DNA of 64,000 nucleotides from Saccharum officinarum. Its lineage: Eukaryota; Streptophyta; Magnoliopsida; Poales; Poaceae. Every line of letters starts with the position of its first letter. Position 1 is the stretch's first letter. The notes under the pieces are model-generated. The model made no database searches, had not been told where the DNA came from, and saw only the letters and a program-made list of their open reading frames with translations. This document shows, piece after piece, positions 44,291 to 55,859 of this stretch. Location of the stretch: the NCBI GenBank assembly GCA_020631735.1, contig CM036159.1, positions 21,615,511 to 21,679,510 on the forward strand, given 5' to 3'. Position numbers and translations under genes: made by a program.

Positions 44291-44477
44291 TTTGAACAGA
44301 AGAGAACGGAATCACAATCAGTTGGAGGGGACGAGTTTCTTATTGCTACCCAAGTAGAACTTCTGAAAAAAGATCTGTAGGAAAATAAAGAAACCATCAG
44401 ACCATCTGAGCTCAAAATAAAGGAATTTGAGAGGCACACATGTACGTCAGATTCTCGATAAAAAAACATATGGTTTG

Positions 44478-44588
44478 TGTTGGAGTATATGTAGGCCCAT
44501 GAGGCTAAGGCCCATGTGGCCCATGTATGGAACCTATTTAGCTACCCTTCTAGGGTTAGCCCTAATTGAGAGAAATCACTTTCCAACA
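44478..44588 (+). repeat. 5' LTR of the young copia element
   Basis: TGTTGGAGTATATGTAGGCC to AATCACTTTCCAACA, with the inverted TGTTGGA..TCCAACA ends. Next comes TGGTATCCAGCC (44589-44600), a primer-binding site partly matching initiator Met tRNA. Confidence 0.92.
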
Positions 44589-44683
44589 TGGTATCCAGCC
44601 TAGGTTAGCTTCCTCCAGCCGCCAGCCTCTTCCAGCCGCCAGCCGCCGCCCCCTGCTGGCCATCGCCGGCGAGCCGGCGTGCC

Positions 44684-46330
44684 ATGGCTGGCCGGCCTCC
44701 TCTCCCTCCCTCCCTCTACTCTCCCTTCCCTTCCCTCTCTTCCACAACCACCTGGGCCCAGGTCCTCACGGGAGCCGCTGCTCCCTCTGCTCTGCCCGAT
44801 GCCGAGCGGTTCCAGGGGGCGGACGCCGCCGCCGCCGGCCTTCTCCCAGGCACGGCTGGCCTCCAGCACCCCATCCCCTCTGGCGCCTCCCTCCCTAGCT
44901 CCTCCCTCCCCAGCGCCTACCTCCCTGGACCTTCCGCCCCTGCTCCCAGGGCGGGTCTCCCTGCCGCCCCTGCTCCCATGGCGACACTCCCTGGCGCGGA
45001 TCTCCATGGCGCCGGCCTGGGGACTTCCCCTCTTCCTGCCGCAGTCCTTCCTCACCCACAACTGCGCCAGCTACCTCACCAGCCCCTCCCTCCTTCTACC
45101 GAACCACCTGGAGCACCCGCCCCTGCCCAGGTTCTCACCTCGGCGGCAGTGGAGCATCCGGGGGCTGCTGATGGGGGTCTCCCGGCTGATGGGGACCCTC
45201 AAACCCACCTCCCGGCTGCTGATGGCGAACAGCCAGCCCTCCAGCAGCCGCGGATCCACCTTCCCGGCGCCGGGCTGGACGCCGGCACCATGTCTGCTGC
45301 CGGTTCCCAGGCCTTCCCGGCCCCGCCACCCCTTCTTTCTCATATCTACGCCGGCCGTGACGCCTCGTCCCTCGCCACTGCCCTTGCCGCCGCCCGAGCC
45401 TCGGCCGCGGAGGGGCAGGCCCGCGTGCGGGCGGCCGCCCTCGTGTGGGAGCACGAGCGCGAAGCGGCCGATGCCCTGGCTCGCCAGCTCGCCGAGGCTG
45501 AGCGGCTACTCACCTACCCTGGGGGCCAGGACGTTGGGGCCCACTCCTCCGCCTCGCCGGGTCGCCGCGCGTCTCACACCGCCGTCCTCTGGCACGACCC
45601 GGCCGACCCGCTCGTGGCTCAGCTGCACTACCAGGCGGGGGGGGTCCAGAACATTCGCCTGCTAGTTCCGGTCGTCCTCGAGCCGGAGTCGCCCTCGTAC
45701 GCCCGTTGGCGGGATCTGGTGGTTCTCACTCTTCGCCGCTACGCCCTCGACGACCACGTCCTCCTCGACGCCCCGGTCGCTGCCCAGACGCCGTCGTGGA
45801 TCCGGCTCGACAGCATCGTCCTCTCCTGGATTCTGGGAACGATCTCCCTGGACCTTCACGACCTCGTCCGCACCTCTCCTGACGCGCGCCGGGCATGGCT
45901 GGCCCTTGAGGGTCAGTTTCTGGGCAACGCTGAGGCCCGGGCTCTGCGCCTCGATGCGAGCTTCCGCACTTTCGTCCAGGGTGACCTCTCCGTCGGTGAG
46001 TTCTGCCGACGGATGAAGTCCATGGCTGACTCCCTGGGGGACCTCGGGTGGCCTGTGGAGGATCGCATCTTGGTCCTCAACGTCCTCCGGGGGCTCAGTG
46101 ACCGCTACGCCCACCTCAGGACGTGGATCACCCGCCAGAGGCCCTTTCCCACCTTCCTGGAGGTCCGTGACGATCTTGTCATGGAGGAGCTCACACAGGG
46201 CCTCCAGCCGGGCTCCACTGCTTCCCCGGGGGCCTCCTCGACGGCTCTGGCTGCTACTCCGCCGCGCCAGTCTGCTCCACGGACGGCTGCTCCACCACCG
46301 TCGTCTCTCCTGGGTCCCCCTCCCTCCGGG
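44684..46330 (+). CDS. Gag of the young copia element
   Basis: The first ATG in frame (44684) opens about 200 Pro/Ala-rich residues. The copia gag domain follows (PSYARWRDLVVLTLRRYALD, then WLALEGQFLGNAEARALRLD, then GDLSVGEFCRRMKSMADSLG and LRGLSDRYAHLRTWI). No CCHC knuckle is seen; instead a Gly/Arg-rich tract follows, which also holds the G-run where the frame changes to that of protease. The Pro-rich extension is unusual for copia Gag. The end is approximate because of the frame change. Confidence 0.8.
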
Positions 46331-48206
46331 CCGAGTGGGGGGGTCGTGGTGGTCGTCGTCGCCGCGGTGGGGGTCGCGGCGGAGGCCGGGGTGCACCTAC
46401 CCAGGCCCCGGTACCCGGTGGACCACAGGGGGGGCACCATGGCCCTCTTTCCAGAACCCGTGGTCTGGGCGCATCTCCATGTGGCCCTACCACGCCACCG
46501 GGACCGACTCGCGTCCACCGGTGGCCATGCTCACCGGAGCACCTCCCGGCGTCTTCCCTGCTACGCCGCCTACTACGCCGTGGGTTCCTCCCTCCGGACC
46601 TTCCGGGGCTCCACCGGGGGTTGCGGGCTGGGATCAGGCGGCCCTGGCTCGCTCGTTCGGCACCATGGGCCTGACACCTCCGGTCGGACCCGAGTGGATC
46701 GCCGATTCGGGGGCCACCTACCACACCACTCCTGACCCCGGTATACTTTCGTCGGTTCACTCTCCCTCTTCATCTCTTCCTTCGTCCATTATGGTCGCAA
46801 ATGGTTCTTGTATTCCTGTCTCCTCTGTGGGTACCGCCGGTGCTCATGGCTCCTTTCGTCTTCCTGATGTTCTTGTTGCTCCTTCCATGGTTCATAATCT
46901 TCTTTCTATTCGACGTTTTACAGCTGACAACTCTTGTTCTGTGGAATTTGACTCTTCTGGTCTTACTGTGAAGGATTTGGCTTCCCGGCGTCCTCTGCTC
47001 CGATGTGACAGCACCGGGCCCCTTTACACTCTTCGCTTTCTGGCGGCTCCTTCTTCTTCTTCGCCGTCCGTTTTATCAGCTGCCTTCGTCGCTTCTGCTT
47101 CCTCTACTACCTGGCACCGGCGACTCGGCCATCCTGGACGTGATGCCCTGATACAGCTCAGTCGTAGCTCTGGTCTTCCTTGTACTCGAGCTCATGATGA
47201 GCAACTGTGTCATGCGTGCCAATTGGGCCGACATGTTCGTCTTCCTTTTTCTAGTTCTTCTTCTCATGCGGCCCGCATTTTTGATCTTGTACATTGCGAC
47301 CTATGGACATCTCCTGTTATCAGTATTTCTGGTTATAAGTACTATCTTGTGGTTGTTGATGATTTTTCGCATTATTCGTGGACTTTTCCTCTTCGTGCGA
47401 AGTCTGATACGTTTACCACGCTCCTCCACTTCTTTACTTGGGTGTCTACTCAGTTCGGTCTCACCATCAAGGCCGTCCAGTGTGACAATGGTCGCGAGTT
47501 TGATAACTCCACCGCCCGAGATTTCTTCCTCTCTCACGGTGTTCAGCTACGCATGTCTTGCCCATACACCTCCTCGCAGAATGGCAAGGCCGAGCGGATG
47601 ATTCGCACCACAAACGACACCGTGCGCACTCTCCTATTTCAGGCTTCTCTTCCTGCTCGCTTCTGGACTGAGGGCCTGCACACCTCCACCTACCTTCTTA
47701 ACCGCCTTCCTTCCGCTGCCTGTCCTGCTCCCACTCCTCACCACGCCCTCTTCAGTACCCCGCCTCGGTATGATCACCTTCGCGTGTTTGGGTGTGCTTG
47801 TTACCCCAACACTGCTGCCACTTCTTCTCACAAGCTGGACCCTCGCTCCACGCTCTGTCTTCCTCGGGTACTCCCCTGATCACAAGGGGTACCGGTGCTT
47901 CGACCTTACCTCCCGACGTGTTCTCATCTCGCGCCATGTGGTCTTCGATGAGTCCGTCTTTCCCTTTTCCAGCACCACTACACCTCCGGTCACTGACCCA
48001 CCCGATCTGTTTCCCACTGACCCGGTGGTCCAGCCACCTTCTTTGTGGTCTCCTGCAGGTACCGCCTCGACGCGTTCTGAGCCAGCCGTCGGTCCCGGCT
48101 CCCCTGCGAGTCCGGGCCCCTCGTCCTCCGGTGCGGCCCCGCCTTCTCCAGTTGGTGCAGCCCCGGGGCCTTCGTCCCCCGCTTCTGCCCCGGGGGGTCG
48201 TGCCGG
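46331..48206 (+). CDS. Protease and integrase of the young copia element, with a frame change
   Basis: This frame has [15 protein letters not shown], then the protease ([16 protein letters not shown]). Integrase follows: H-H ([17 protein letters not shown]), C-C (CHACQLGRH), D ([11 protein letters not shown]), D ([11 protein letters not shown]) and E ([14 protein letters not shown]). Near 47855 the frame ends early; another frame carries [20 protein letters not shown] and [11 protein letters not shown], then a Pro/Ser-rich linker. Near 48195, in CCCCGGGGGG, it changes again into the polymerase frame. Confidence 0.8.
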
Positions 48207-50036
48207 TTGCCGACGCCGGACCCTGTCTCGGCACCTGCCCCGGCGGCTCCGTCGAGGTTTGCCGCGCCGGTACGGGTATACCAGCGCAGGCCGCGGCCAC
48301 CGGCGCTCGTGGTTCCGGTCCCTTCTCCGCCGGGAACACCGACACCACCGCCACTGTCTCCGCCGGCCCGTGGTGTCCCGCCGGTCTACCACCCGCCGCT
48401 TCTTCACCGACACCCGCGGCATGTTCACCCGATGGTGACACGGCACGGGGCTGGCACCCTGCCGCCTCGTGCCCTCGAGGCTTCGACTGGCGACGCGGTG
48501 GTCTCTCCGGTACCCTCCTCCGTCCGCGACGCCCTGTTGGACCCTCACTGGCGCCGCGCGATGGAAGAGGAGTATGCCGCACTGCTCGCCAACCAGACGT
48601 GGGAGTTGGTGCCCCGACCGCCGGGCGCCAATGTCGTCACCGGCAAGTGGATTTGGACTCACAAGCGCCGAGCGGACGGCTCTCTCGAGCGCTACAAGGC
48701 TCGATGGGTCCTCCGGGGTTTCACTCAGCGCCCCGGCGTCGACTACGATGAGACTTTCAGCCCGGTGGTCAAGCCGGCCACCGTCCGTACCGTACTATCA
48801 CTGGCACTTGCTCGGTCTTGGCCTGTCCACCAGCTGGACGTCAAGAACGCCTTCCTCCACGGCCTTCTTACCGAGACGGTGTACTGCAGTCAGCCGGCGG
48901 GGTTCGTCGACAACACCCGCCCTGACATGGTCTGCCGGCTCAACAGGTCACTCTATGGCCTCAAGCAGGCACCTCGGGCGTGGAACCACCGGTTTGCTGC
49001 TTTCTTGCTGACCCTGGGGTTCATGGAGGCCAAGTCTGATACGTCCCTGTTCGTCTACCACCATGGGGCCGACACTGCATACTTGTTACTCTATGTTGAT
49101 GACATTGTCCTCACCGCCTCCAGCGAGCATCTTCTCCGCCGGATCATTGCAGCTCTCCAGCAGGAGTTTGCGATGAAGGACCTCGGTGAGCTCCATCACT
49201 TTCTCGGTGTCACTGTTGAGCACCGTCCTGCTGGGCTCCTTCTTCACCAGAGGCAGTACACTCGGGATATCCTGGAGCGGGCTGGGATGTCTGATTGCAA
49301 GCCCTGCTCCACCCCGGTCGACCTTCAGGGCAAGCTGTCTGAGGCTGAGGGACCACCGGTGGACGACCCCACTGCGTACAGGAGTCTTGCCGGGGCCCTT
49401 CAGTACCTCACCTTCACTCGGCCGGACATCACCTATGCCGTTCAGCAGGTCTGCCTCCACATGCATGATCCCCGGGAGCCTCATCTCACGGCTCTCAAGC
49501 GTCTCCTCCGCTACCTCCGGGGCACACTCGACTACGGCCTCCTCCTCCACCGGGCCTCCTCCACCGACCTCGTTGTCTACACCGACGCTGACTGGGCCGG
49601 GTGCCCGGATACTCGCCGCTCCACCTCCGGCTACGCCGTCTTCCTGGGCGGCAATCTGGTGTCGTGGTCGTCCAAGCGCCAGCCGGTGGTCTCCCGGTCC
49701 AGTGCCGAGGCGGAGTACCGCGCCGTGGCTAACGGCGTGGCGGAGGCCGCCTGGCTCCGACAGCTGCTTGCTGAGTTGCACACGCCACCCTCCAGGAGCA
49801 CACTGATCTACTGCGACAACGTCAGTGCGGTCTACCTCTCCACCAACCCCATCCAGCACCAGCGGACGAAGCATGTCGAGATCGACCTCCACTTTGTCCG
49901 TGATCGGGTGGCCATGGGCGAGGTGCGGGTCCTTCATGTCCCGACGACCTCCCAGTTCGCGGACATCTTCACCAAAGGCCTCCCGTCCTCGACCTTCGCC
50001 GAGTTTCGCTCCAGCCTCAACATCACCAGTGGCTAG
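48207..50036 (+). CDS. Reverse transcriptase and RNase H of the young copia element
   Basis: This is an uninterrupted frame with [20 protein letters not shown], then [25 protein letters not shown] and YVDDIVLTA; the catalytic aspartates are intact. RNase H follows, with [18 protein letters not shown] and [13 protein letters not shown], ending [14 protein letters not shown]. It stops 83 bp before the 3' LTR. A purine-rich tract GACTGCGGGGGGG lies just before 50120. Confidence 0.92.
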   Translation: MPTPDPVSAPAPAAPSRFAAPVRVYQRRPRPPALVVPVPSPPGTPTPPPLSPPARGVPPVYHPPLLHRHPRHVHPMVTRHGAGTLPPRALEASTGDAVVSPVPSSVRDALLDPHWRRAMEEEYAALLANQTWELVPRPPGANVVTGKWIWTHKRRADGSLERYKARWVLRGFTQRPGVDYDETFSPVVKPATVRTVLSLALARSWPVHQLDVKNAFLHGLLTETVYCSQPAGFVDNTRPDMVCRLNRSLYGLKQAPRAWNHRFAAFLLTLGFMEAKSDTSLFVYHHGADTAYLLLYVDDIVLTASSEHLLRRIIAALQQEFAMKDLGELHHFLGVTVEHRPAGLLLHQRQYTRDILERAGMSDCKPCSTPVDLQGKLSEAEGPPVDDPTAYRSLAGALQYLTFTRPDITYAVQQVCLHMHDPREPHLTALKRLLRYLRGTLDYGLLLHRASSTDLVVYTDADWAGCPDTRRSTSGYAVFLGGNLVSWSSKRQPVVSRSSAEAEYRAVANGVAEAAWLRQLLAELHTPPSRSTLIYCDNVSAVYLSTNPIQHQRTKHVEIDLHFVRDRVAMGEVRVLHVPTTSQFADIFTKGLPSSTFAEFRSSLNITSG

Positions 50037-50119
50037 TTGCGTCTGTGGGGGGGTTGTGTGTGTTCTTTCTTGTTTCAGCCTAGAACTCCGCTGCGACGGT
50101 AGTTCAGACTGCGGGGGGG

Positions 50120-50230
50120 TGTTGGAGTATATGTAGGCCCATGAGGCTAAGGCCCATGTGGCCCATGTATGGAACCTATTTAGCTACCCTTCTAGGGTTA
50201 GCCCTAATTGAGAGAAATCACTTTCCAACA
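50120..50230 (+). repeat. 3' LTR of the young copia element
   Basis: 111 bp, identical to the 5' LTR at every position. Flanked on the right by GTTTG. Confidence 0.92.
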
Positions 50231-50235
50231 GTTTG

Positions 50236-52486
50236 CATGTTCAAACTGCCTTACAAGTTAATTAAAAAAACAATTATAAGCAATATCTAGTCTGTTAGGC
50301 ATGATAAAGAGATACCACCAATGGCTGAACAGGACATTCCATAAATAGCTAGAAACAAGGAAAAGGTTCTTTTAGTACCTCAAACAATTCACTTTGGTAG
50401 TTTCACCCGTTATACAAAACATTGACCCCATTACTCCCACTCCCCCCACCCCACCCCCTGCCCCCCCCCCCCCCCCAAAAAAAAAATTCAAAGATCAAAT
50501 ATTGAGTGTCTTTTTTTTCCCCCTCCTACTACAAGTTGAGTTTTAGGTTCACATTCTGTGGGGCGGCAGCTGACACTGTACCTTATGTTACAAAACATAT
50601 TTCATGATTTTTTTTATATTAGTTTGATGACTTCAGAGCTAGCCATTGGGATATGAAAATGATAAAAAAACGACCATAAAATTATAAAAAATATTTTCTA
50701 GCATATGACATGATGCAATGTATCATCACACAAAAATAAAAATCAAAACACAACTCATATGAGAAGAAACAAAAAAAAACAAACAAATTTTATTAGGGGA
50801 TGAATTGGACTAATTTGAATAGTTTGAGGAACTAAATCGAGTCGATATTTTATGTAGGCTGCCAAATGAGCAAAGAGATTTGTTGAGGGTAGTAAAATGG
50901 ACTCTTTCCAAATAACAGTGACTCAAATTGCTCTGTGGGGGCCATAATTCATGAGATCACTGCAAGAGTGTTTTTAGCACACATGCTGATGTGCACATGG
51001 TGCAACCATATACGGTCATGCCGATATTACACTAAAAAAAACTACAATCAAAACAACACACTTGATGCTCAAGCCTCCATCCAGCATGGGTATAGCACGA
51101 CAGACGGACAGTCAACTTTAAGCCATAAACAAATATATTACAAGAATACTGCATAAGAAACAAGAAAAAAATAGTGGACAAAAAAATCCTCCATAGAAGT
51201 GCACACAGAGGGCGCCAAATTGCCACAGCCCTAGATAATCCATACATCACATAATCTAAAATTCCGCTGTAACTTCTACTCTTTTATTTGTTTCTGACTC
51301 TACATCCATCTGTGGTGTACTGGTGTAGTCTCCTATTTAGGACAGATACAATCATGCCCTTTTGCTAATCTACATTATGTTTATCAGTCACATATTACGA
51401 ACTGGTTATGAGAACATGGCCAATTCCAGTTTGTTTGGAAGTGTCGCAACTGATACAATGGACACCTGGAGTATACATCACAAAACTGAAGACTCATTTA
51501 CTTCTGACATTGATTACAACTTAAATGCCCCATTGTCATGTATAAACTCAGCGCTCTAAAAAGTCAAATGCAACAACTTGATTTTACAGACAGCATAATG
51601 AAAAGACACCAATTCACCAAAGATACTTATTTGTCAAGAGTTACTAAAGCTAAACTTGTAAACATAATGCCGATCTAGTGATGTCTAATTGTTTATACAG
51701 AGCAGTCAAATTCAAAGCAGCCATTTCTATGTCAGCAAAAGGTCCAAGGTATACAAGCATGCTTAGTCCATCATAAAGTACAGGTCTACAAAAGTAACCA
51801 GATCTAGAATTTAGCTAAGTGCATCAACCTAATGAAGTGCATCACTCAGGCAACTGGGTTTTTGGACAAAATTAATCCCAATAATTTAAGCAAACTAGGT
51901 GAGCCTACTGAAAAATGCAAACTATAAACATAACTTCATGTTGAAAAGAAAGACACATAAGAGCAATTGAAAAATAATAAGTGTTCATGGCTTAACGCAA
52001 TGCATATTGCTGAGGAAACACAAAGGTACATAAATACCGACTTAAACTCGCTCTCATCACCAAAGAGACAGGATAAGAGATAAGATAACTAGGAAGCAAA
52101 CAATTCATTATATTCTCACAAAATTCACTGACCATAAGTCATAAACTGCTCATGCTTCAGAGCATTAGAGCAACCACAAATCTACACGCTTAGCTAACCT
52201 ACAAAACCCACCGATAGTTAAACTAGATTTGACCCGTCCCGAATTTTCATGGGCCGAATCAAAATCAGCAGAGCTCTCGACCAACGACCAACAGCAAGAT
52301 AAATAAACCCTAGATAGAACCAACCCACAATTCGTCTAAATACAACTACCAGCAAAGGATTTAACCTATTGTCGCCAAATAACAAGCGCTCCCGCACTAT
52401 CCCCAATCAATTCGACCAAATTCCTACAACGACGGGGCAGCATCGAGATCTATCCAGCAGAAGCAGGAGCGTACCGGCACGGGTGT
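50236..52486. other. AT-rich region including the likely 3' UTR and intron of the next gene
   Basis: No domain-bearing frame is seen. A C-run followed by an A-run (50461-50486) is a simple repeat. Next to the stop of the minus-strand gene at 52487, the minus strand has a donor-like CCG|GTACGC (about 52471), so an intron in the 3' UTR is likely. The 3' UTR exon would lie further left but cannot be fixed. Confidence 0.4.
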
Positions 52487-52768
52487 TCAGGAAGACGGCG
52501 GGGAGCCGGAGTGGCGGGTGATGAGGTCGTCGTTAGGGTCCCGGCGGCCGGCGGCCTGGCTGATCTGCGGGTCCCAGGAGAGCTGCGAGTTGAAGCGGTC
52601 GAAGGTCCAGAAGCCGTAGGGCCGCAGCGGGAGGTTCCACGCCGCCTTGGTGCGCTCGCACCGCTCCTTCATCTTGTAGACATGCTCCCGCCGAACCTGG
52701 TCGCGCTTGTCCGGGTCCTCCATCAGACGGAGGATCAGGTTCTCCGCGAACTCCGTGATGAAACCCAT
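52487..52768 (-). CDS. Small conserved protein resembling a plant mitochondrial complex I subunit (At1g67350-like)
   Basis: The frame encodes 93 residues from ATG 52768 to TGA 52487-52489. It reads MGFITEFAENLILRLMEDPD, then RREHVYKMKERCERTKAAWN, then LRPYGFWTFDRFNSQLSWDP and QISQAAGRRDPNDDLI. The charged, Trp/Phe-rich character and the PYGFWTF and GRRDP motifs match a small conserved plant protein reported in mitochondrial NADH dehydrogenase preparations. I recall the Arabidopsis homologue as At1g67350; that link is from memory. There is no cleavable presequence or clear membrane helix. The coding part is a single exon, and an intron probably follows in the 3' UTR. The frame is intact. The 5' UTR runs into a repeat-derived region upstream of about 52860. 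Confidence 0.75.
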   Translation of the reverse strand: MGFITEFAENLILRLMEDPDKRDQVRREHVYKMKERCERTKAAWNLPLRPYGFWTFDRFNSQLSWDPQISQAAGRRDPNDDLITRHSGSPPSS

Positions 52769-52879
52769 CGCCGCCGCCGGTCGCCCTCTCCCTCCTCTCC
52801 GGTGAGCTTGGGATCTGCTGGTGCGCGTCGGCCTCTCTCGGTCGCTCCTGCAGTATCGAGTCCAGGTTTTTTTTTTCCC

Positions 52880-53500
52880 GACCGGTCACCCAAGACCGCC
52901 GGCCTCCGGTTCCGGTTTACCGGTCCGGTTTATCAGTAACCGGTCGGTAACCAGTCGAATTTGAATTTGAATTCAAACACGTCTTCGGTTCGGTTTGTCA
53001 CCGGTTTACCGGACGGTTTGGAGCGGTAACCGCTCGGTTTAAGCGGTTTACCGCTCGGTTTGAGTTTGGAATTTTCTTTTTTCTTTTTTTTTAAACTTCT
53101 ATACATATAAATAAATACTAAACAAACTCGAATTTGAAAAATTTTTACACCATTGGCTTCTATAAATCATGAACTATTTTTAGAAATTTTTTCAGCATTT
53201 TTTGTTTTTTCAAATTTTAAATTTGAATTTGGGGGCCTTAACGGGCCAGGACCGGGATTTTTTTCTTTTTTTCAAACTTCTATACATATAAATAAATACT
53301 AAACGAACTCGAATTTAAAATTTTTTTACATCATTGGCTTCTATAAATCATGAACTATTTTTAGAAATTTTTTCAGCATTTTTTTTTTAATTTTAAATTT
53401 AAATTTAGGGAATACCTAACCGGACCGGAACCGGTCCGGCCCGGTTAGGCCGGTAACCGTGGTAAACCGCGGTTTACCGAGCGGTTTTTTTAACCCTGAT
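52880..53500. repeat. ACCGGT-rich repeat with a two-copy 185-bp tandem unit
   Basis: Both edges (52885-53060 and 53415-53490) are clusters of CCGGTTTACCGG, GGTAACCG and similar palindromic words. Between them a unit beginning TTTTTTTCAAACTTCTATACATATAAATAAATACTAAAC and including CATTGGCTTCTATAAATCATGAACTATTTTTAGAAATTTTTTCAGC occurs twice (about 53085-53225 and 53270-53400). This is a recognisable grass repeat type; the superfamily is not known to me. Confidence 0.7.
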
Positions 53501-53984
53501 CGAGTCTGGGGGTGCGGTGAGGTCTGCCTTCGGTGAGTTCGCTGGGGCCTGGGGGGGATGGTCTGCCCGCGGCCTGCGTGACTGACGGGGTGAGCCGGTG
53601 ACGATCTCAATCGGGACGGAGATCAAGCCCAGCCCGGCCCAACACGGGATCATTAGACGTGGGCCAGGCCTTATTCATTTTTTTCTCCTTTATTACTAGC
53701 TTTTTTTCTCTGTTTCTCGGACAAAAAAAACCTAGCTTTTTCTCTGAATCCTCTAAAAAAGCCTCTTCTGTGAGAGAAGGGGTAAATAAAAAAGCAGAAA
53801 CGTTACTCCATCACAGTAGTACTCCGGTATTTTATACTAGCTACATAGATTACTGTCAAGCATAGCTAGCTAATCTAACATATACACGTGTTCAAGTAAA
53901 TGCACTATGAACATATATTTCATGTAAAATGTAATGAAACTATTTTGACAGTGTAAATTATTCTCCCCCTGGGTCAGCGGCGGT
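53501..53984. other. Intergenic, nothing assigned
   Basis: GC-rich to 53640, then AT-rich. Frames here are short and show no domain. Confidence 0.4.
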
Positions 53985-54370
53985 TCGGTTCGTTGAATGT
54001 TGGGCACCCAATGACCTAAATGTTTGGGCACCCCAATGTGCTCATCCATAGTGAACTGGAATCTATCATCCACATCGGCGGTTCCAACGCTGGGTACCCA
54101 ATGAGCTCATCCATGGTGAACTATAATCTATCATCCACGGTGGCGGTTCGTTGAACGTTGGGCACCCATTGATGAGCTCACCCATCATGAGTTGGAATCT
54201 ATCATCCACGGCGGTGGTTCATCCAACGTTAGGCACCCACTGAAATCTATCATCCACATCGGCGGTTCATCCAATGTTGGACACCCATTGGAAATCTATC
54301 ATCCACATCGGCGGTTCGTCCAGCGTTGGCGTTGGGCACCCAACTAGAATCTATCATCCAACGCCCAAAG
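53985..54370. repeat. Degenerate minisatellite, about five units of 55-90 bp
   Basis: Each unit carries GTTGGGCACCC(A), a variable middle (ATGAGCTCATCCATGGTGAACT), then AATCTATCATCCAC and CGGCGGTTC. AATCTATCATCCA occurs six times (54060, 54127, 54197, 54244, 54292 and 54350). Later units lack the middle block, so unit length falls from about 80 to about 50. Confidence 0.8.
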
Positions 54371-54624
54371 TCATGACGCGCTCATCATTGAAATGACTCA
54401 TAATTTGAAATGGAGGGAGCACATATATTAGTCCATGTAAAGAGCTTTACCAGTTATTTTAAGGGGGAGTAAAATGCACGCTGGGTCCTCAAACTTTTAG
54501 AGCATTCCCATCCGGGTCCTCTAACTAAAAAAACGACTATCTAGGTCCTTGAACTACTATTGCCATAAACCAAAGGTCCAAAAACTGCCACGTCAGAACC
54601 AACATCCAACATGGCCATGCCACG

Positions 54625-55859
54625 GTGGATACTGATACTGTAAAGGTGCCAACTACTAAAAAAAACCCTCACGGGTTTGGAGCACAACGCATGCACGCCC
54701 AGCCCCCTCACGCCGCAACACGCTGCATGCATGCATGGTTTCTAGACCCGCCCCTGTGCTCACCGGCTGCCCGACTCCATCACGAGGTTGCTAGCAGTGC
54801 ATGCACTCCGTGCGGGAGCTGCGGGAGATGGTGGCCGCGTCGGAGGGCTAGCCGCCGCAGGCTCCTCTGCGGGTTAGGGAAAGACGGCACCGTCCTCTTC
54901 GCCGCCGGCGGTGCTGCTACCCCGTATGGTGGTACTCGCAAAACTGGCAGAGTAGTATCCTGGCGAAGTAGATGTGTGCAGGACGATGAAGCATGCGAGA
55001 TGCAACAACGCCGCAGATGAGGAACCGCTGGCACGCGCGCCCACACGCCAGCGGCTGCTGCTCGCCAGCGTGGCCGCGGCGGCGGCGGCTCGCACGCACG
55101 CCCGGGTGACCGAGGACGACCGACGTCGGACAGAACGCCGGCAGGATCGCTGGCGGCAGATCAGCACATGCATGGGCGACCGGGCGGAGTACCAGTAGAC
55201 GGGGCGAGCCACGCCGTGCTCTCGCGATGGCGGTGCGAGTGCGACGGTGGCGCTCGACGCGGCGGGGAAGCAGAGCAGCGGCCACGAGCTCGCCAGGAAG
55301 GGATTCACCGGCGGCGTCCTGGCTCTGAGATCGGCAGCACCGTGGTCTGCGAGCTCCGGCCGAGCCCAAACGACGACAGAAGCCGCCGGAACCGGCAGCT
55401 CGCCTCGCCAGCGCCGCGGCTAGCAACGTTACTGCTGCCGCCGCCGGCGGCGGCGGCGGCAAGGCTCGGGCCGGTCTCCCCCGAGCTGCCAGCACCAGCA
55501 GCCTCCTTGTTCAGTGGCTTCCGGCCGAGGTCGCCCGCGAAGCTGTCCATGACTCCATGGAGAAGGAGCGCGTGATGGGCTCCTACAGGCGGCGCCGGTT
55601 TTGGACGGGAACATACAGGAGCTCCCGTACGCCGTACCCGACCCTCGCCACGGCGTTGATGCGCTGCGCCTCACCGCCGAGCTGCAGGTCGCGGCAGGAC
55701 GTGTTGTCGTGGTCGTACGTGACGATGGGGAGTGTGGCGACGACGTCCGGGTCGAGCCCACCCGGGAGCTCGGTGGCCTCAGTGGCTCAGTTCGGTGAAG
55801 AAGACCGCGGAGACGCGCTCCACCAGGTGCGTAGTGTCCTCGGCGTCCCAGGCCAGTAG
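54625..55859. other. Pack-MULE interior, left part, origin unresolved
   Basis: GC-rich sequence with overlapping frames on both strands. On the minus strand 55550-55305 reads MDSFAGDLGRKPLNKEAAGA and continues Gly/Ala-rich. It could be a second captured piece or antisense of the AAA-ATPase N-terminal region. I cannot identify it. Confidence 0.35.

Larger units (their letters stand above)
44478..50230 (+). mobile_element. Young Ty1/copia retrotransposon with identical 111-bp LTRs
   Basis: The two LTRs (44478-44588, 50120-50230) are identical over all 111 bases. The target duplication GTTTG is perfect (44473-44477, 50231-50235). Gag, protease, integrase, reverse transcriptase and RNase H follow in copia order. 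LTRs of 111 bp are very short for copia. The coding region is otherwise complete, with all catalytic motifs, but has three frame changes (near 46330, 47855 and 48195). I cannot name the lineage with certainty. Confidence 0.93.

Noticed and set aside
46254..48662. Minus-strand frames over the young copia element
   Set aside because: Shadows of GC-rich gag, integrase and linker coding; no homology.
53985..54370. CRISPR-like regular repeat array
   Set aside because: Units are degenerate, spacing varies, and the host is a plant. It is a minisatellite.
54917..55495. Minus-strand frame of 192 codons as an independent gene in the Pack-MULE
   Set aside because: It is Ala/Arg/Pro-rich with no motif and overlaps equally open frames. 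It is kept only as part of the unresolved interior.
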